A stretch of DNA of 17,898 nucleotides, from the NCBI GenBank assembly GCA_964372035.1, contig CAYJPK010000041.1:1-17898 (forward strand), in the 5' to 3' direction. The stretch is from CAYJPK01 sp964372035 (lineage in GTDB: Bacteria; Desulfobacterota; Desulfovibrionia; Desulfovibrionales; Desulfovibrionaceae). Position 1 is the stretch's first letter. Every line of letters starts with the position of its first letter. A program made the position numbers and the translations under genes. Positions 16,050 to 17,898 of the stretch are shown piece after piece. The notes beneath the pieces were generated by a model. It ran no database searches, had not been told where the DNA came from, and saw nothing but the letters and a program-made list of their open reading frames with translations.

Positions 16050-17348
16050 ATGATTTTTGATGTTGACAATGAAACAATGCCTAGGGAAGAACTAGAAAAA
16101 GTTCAACTTCGTCGTTTACAAGATTTGTGTGCAAGAGTTTATGCGAACGTACCATTTTATCGTGAACGATTTACTGAAAGGGGAATTTCTCCTTTAAATA
16201 TTAAATCCTTAGATGATATTAAATTGTTACCTTTTACAGAAAAGCAAGATTTGCGTGATAACTACCCATTTGGATTATTTGCAGTACCTAGGGAAATGAT
16301 TGTGCGTCTTCACTCTTCAAGTGGAACAACTGGTAAAGCAACTGTTGTTGGCTATACAAAAAGAGATTTAGATAATTGGGCAGGGCTTGCTGCACGCTGT
16401 TTAGCTATGTCAGGTGCAACTGCTAATGATGTTATTCATGTTGCCTATGGTTATGGCTTGTTTACTGGTGGACTTGGTGCGCACTATGGTGGTGAGCGTT
16501 TAGGTGCAACTGTTATTCCTGCTTCTGGTGGAGCAACTAAGCGTCAAATCCAAATTATCAAAGATTTTGGTGCAACAGTACTTTGTTGCACACCGTCTTA
16601 TGCCTTGCACTTATATGATGAAGCAATTGCTCAAGGTGTTGATATTAGAGAATTACCTGTTAGAATTGGTGTTTTTGGTGCAGAACCTTGGACAGAGGAA
16701 ATGCGCCAAGATATTGAAAAGAAAATGGGCTTAGATGCTATGAATATCTACGGCTTATCTGAAATCATGGGTCCTGGCGTTGCTATGGAGTGCACAGCTA
16801 AAAATGGTATGCATATTTTTGAAGATCATTTTTATGCTGAAATTATTGACCCTAAGACAGGTGAAGTTTTACCGCACGGTGAAGTTGGTGAATTAGTAAT
16901 TACTACCTTAACAAAAGAGGGTATTCCGCTTATTCGCTATCGCACTCGTGATATTACTGCTATGGATGTAGTGCCATGTGCTTGTGGTCGTACTCATGCA
17001 AGACTTCGTCGCTTTACTGGTCGCTCTGATGATATGTTAATTATCCGTGGTGTTAACGTATTCCCATCACAAATTGAGTCCATCTTACTTGAAACACCAG
17101 AGCTTGCACCACATTACCAAATTGTGGTTACAAGAGAAAACAACCTTGATAATCTTGAAGTTTGTGTTGAACTTTCAGAAGATGGTTTTTCAGATGAAGT
17201 TAAGAAACTTCAAAAAATTGAAGCTGGAGTTCAAAAAGCAATTAAAGAATTCCTTGGTGTTAGTGCAAAAATTAGGATTGTTGACCATAAGAGCTTACAG
17301 CGCTCAGAAGGTAAAGCAGTTCGAGTTATTGATAAACGTAATTCATAG
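16050..17348 (+). CDS. paaK: Phenylacetate-CoA ligase
   Basis: A cytosolic adenylate-forming ligase of 432 residues that makes phenylacetyl-CoA, or a related aryl-acetyl-CoA, from the acid, CoA and ATP. The P-loop SSSGTTGKAT is at 89-98, YGLSEIMGPG at 234-243, YRTRD with ribose-binding Asp301 at 297-301, the hinge TGRSDDMLIIRG at 323-334 and the C-terminal catalytic Lys422 in SEGKAVRV. Length matches the family (about 430). GGAG at 16041-16044 lies five bases before the ATG. There is no phenylacetate oxygenase (paaABCDE) here. In anaerobes this enzyme often works with indolepyruvate ferredoxin oxidoreductase in aromatic amino-acid metabolism, so energy capture from aryl-acyl-CoA is equally possible. 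It follows hisF by 56 bp; a TATAAT at 16002-16007 has no matching -35. Confidence 0.93.
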   Translation: MIFDVDNETMPREELEKVQLRRLQDLCARVYANVPFYRERFTERGISPLNIKSLDDIKLLPFTEKQDLRDNYPFGLFAVPREMIVRLHSSSGTTGKATVVGYTKRDLDNWAGLAARCLAMSGATANDVIHVAYGYGLFTGGLGAHYGGERLGATVIPASGGATKRQIQIIKDFGATVLCCTPSYALHLYDEAIAQGVDIRELPVRIGVFGAEPWTEEMRQDIEKKMGLDAMNIYGLSEIMGPGVAMECTAKNGMHIFEDHFYAEIIDPKTGEVLPHGEVGELVITTLTKEGIPLIRYRTRDITAMDVVPCACGRTHARLRRFTGRSDDMLIIRGVNVFPSQIESILLETPELAPHYQIVVTRENNLDNLEVCVELSEDGFSDEVKKLQKIEAGVQKAIKEFLGVSAKIRIVDHKSLQRSEGKAVRVIDKRNS

Positions 17349-17411
17349 TTTTTGATGGTTTATTTGTTTTATGATTTTTAGTTTGTTTTCTATTTTGTTT
17401 TTTATTTAATA

Positions 17412-17560
17412 TTTTAGCAATTTGGGCGCTTTATCTTTTTGTTTTTTGCTTCGTTAAAATTTATTTTTCTTTACGCACGTACTTGAGTACGTTTGAACAG
17501 AAAAATTTTGTTTGCCTTGTACAAAGAAAAAATCTGAAAAGCTAGCCCAAATTGCTAAAA
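17412..17560. repeat. 149-bp palindromic element with perfect 16-bp inverted ends
   Basis: TTTTAGCAATTTGGGC (17412-17427) is repeated exactly inverted at 17545-17560. The arms continue to match imperfectly inward (GCTTT, CTTTTTG, AAAATTTxTTTTTCT blocks against their complements). The centre is a near-perfect small palindrome, ACGTACTTGAGTACGT, at 17477-17492. There is no ORF. The structure suits a dispersed MITE-like or REP-like hairpin element. Lying 64 bp after paaK, which has no classic terminator, it may also end paaK transcription. Confidence 0.65.
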
Positions 17561-17570
17561 AGCTAAACAT

Positions 17571-17641
17571 TTGCGGTTTAAAAACTTTGCATGTTTATAG
17601 TTCAAAGTTCGTAAGCTTATTGCAAAGTTATTAAACTGCAA
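17571..17641. repeat. 71-bp element with 21-bp inverted arms
   Basis: The arms at 17571-17591 and 17621-17641 are inverted copies with two mismatches, sharing TTTAAxAACTTTGCA on the left, with a 29-bp centre. The right arm contains the -35 box of the promoter at 17620-17648, so the arms could be a paired operator, a recombination site or a separate palindromic repeat. Confidence 0.55.
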
Positions 17642-17648
17642 GTATAAT
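17620..17648 (+). promoter_or_regulatory. Sigma70-type promoter in the final intergenic region
   Basis: TTGCAA (17620-17625, four of six matches) is followed by a 17-bp spacer and a perfect TATAAT (17643-17648). Transcription should begin near 17654-17656. No start codon with an ORF of useful length follows; a strong terminator follows instead at 17694-17740. Confidence 0.45.
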
Positions 17649-17653
17649 GCTAG

Positions 17654-17743
17654 ATTTTATTATCGTAAAAAAAACTATTGTTTTAAAATCATAAAAAATG
17701 CAAGAAAAGTAATCTCTGATTCCTTATTTCTTGCATTTTTATT
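17654..17743 (+). ncRNA. Candidate small RNA of about 90 nt
   Basis: The unit is defined by the promoter at 17620-17648 and the terminator at 17694-17740. Besides the terminator stem it can form a 5' stem between GATTTTA (17653-17659) and TAAAATC (17684-17690), with an A-rich single-stranded loop. The only ORF is ATG CAA GAA AAG TAA, which lies inside the terminator stem and is not credible. The 5' end is predicted and may move by a few bases, which would weaken the first stem. No known RNA family is recognised. Confidence 0.35.
17694..17740 (+). terminator. Strong hairpin terminator
   Basis: AAAAATGCAAGAAA (17694-17707) pairs perfectly with TTTCTTGCATTTTT (17727-17740) around a 19-nt loop and ends in a T-run. 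It lies nearly 350 bp beyond paaK, so it is more likely to serve a transcript that starts within this intergenic region. The A-run on the other side means it could also work from the minus strand. Confidence 0.65.
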
Positions 17744-17769
17744 AGCGTGCTGTAGTAATTAAAGTCTAT

Positions 17770-17807
17770 TATTACAATATGTTAATATGTTTTTTTCATT
17801 ATAGGCT
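17770..17807 (+). repeat. 37-bp dispersed intergenic repeat, copy C
   Basis: The copy starts TATTACA, has ATGTTAATATG and a seven-T run, and ends CATTATAGGCT. The block order is that of copies A (8549) and B (9417). Like copy A it lies just before a bidirectional terminator (17822-17844). Confidence 0.5.
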
Positions 17808-17821
17808 ATCTAAACAAAAAA

Positions 17822-17844
17822 AGGCAAAACATGAAGTTCTGCCT
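17822..17844. terminator. Bidirectional terminator near the right edge
   Basis: GGCAAAAC pairs with GTTCTGCC (one mismatch) around an ATGAA loop, flanked by seven A on the left and seven T on the right. It therefore works on both strands. It fits a convergent junction between rightward transcription and the minus-strand gene ending at 17869. Confidence 0.75.
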
Positions 17845-17868
17845 TTTTTTATTCTTTATGTATAAAGC

Positions 17869-17898
17869 TTATGCATTTAATGCTTGATTATAAGCATT
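17869..17898 (-). CDS. C-terminal end of an unidentified minus-strand protein (partial)
   Basis: Reading from the window edge on the minus strand gives nine codons, NAYNQALNA, and a TAA at 17871-17869. The stop lies 25 bp before a bidirectional terminator, which is what a real gene end would show. The short inverted repeat AATGCTT/AAGCATT at the edge would then be coding. Nine residues cannot identify the product, and open reading over 27 bases is weak evidence by itself. Confidence 0.3.
   Translation of the reverse strand, partial: NAYNQALNA

Noticed and set aside
17769..17807. Minus-strand promoter in copy C (TATAAT at 17803-17798)
   Set aside because: The other two copies of the repeat do not keep the TATAAT, and no suitable -35 stands upstream.

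Overview
The window is AT-rich (about one third G+C, estimated by eye) and reads as a bacterial chromosome with normally spaced genes. HisF, the phenylacetate-CoA ligase, the SH3b/NlpC-P60 lipoprotein and the M24 peptidase all look like Desulfovibrionales (Desulfobacterota) versions, so a low-G+C, possibly host-associated relative of the Desulfovibrio/Lawsonia group is my best guess. This is inferred from protein resemblance without a database search. No phage, IS transposase, tRNA, rRNA or CRISPR array is visible.

Layout. Position 1-75 is the end of an unidentified gene. A TIR-bounded dispersed repeat follows (130-284). A family-4 glycosyltransferase lies on the minus strand (331-1536) with a good sigma70-type promoter. 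A 544-bp AT-rich gap separates it from a divergent plus-strand pair. The first of the pair is a membrane c-di-GMP phosphodiesterase with two periplasmic solute-binding sensor domains, a dead GGDEF and an intact EAL domain (2081-5164). The second is a protein of 24 ankyrin repeats with a C-terminal beta-rich domain (5230-8502). The pair is separated by 65 bp with no terminator between, so a shared transcript is likely.

The next block is on the minus strand. Reading from its promoter at 15191-15219, recD2, an NlpC/P60 cell-wall lipoprotein, an M24B Xaa-Pro peptidase and a second family-4 glycosyltransferase are packed with 7-15 bp gaps and look like one operon. nadD follows after a 147-bp gap and ends at a bidirectional terminator shared with the ankyrin gene. 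hisF, away from other his genes, is divergent from recD2, and paaK follows it on the plus strand.

The last 550 bp hold no sizeable gene but are full of structure: a 149-bp element with perfect 16-bp inverted ends, a 71-bp element with 21-bp inverted arms, and a promoter-to-terminator unit that could encode a small RNA of about 90 nt. A third copy of a 37-bp intergenic repeat (others at 8549 and 9417) and a second bidirectional terminator complete the region. A minus-strand gene appears to end just inside the right edge.

Most of the enzymes are ordinary housekeeping genes. The less ordinary parts are the sensor/EAL plus ankyrin pair and the non-coding structures, especially the candidate small RNA and the 37-bp repeat family.
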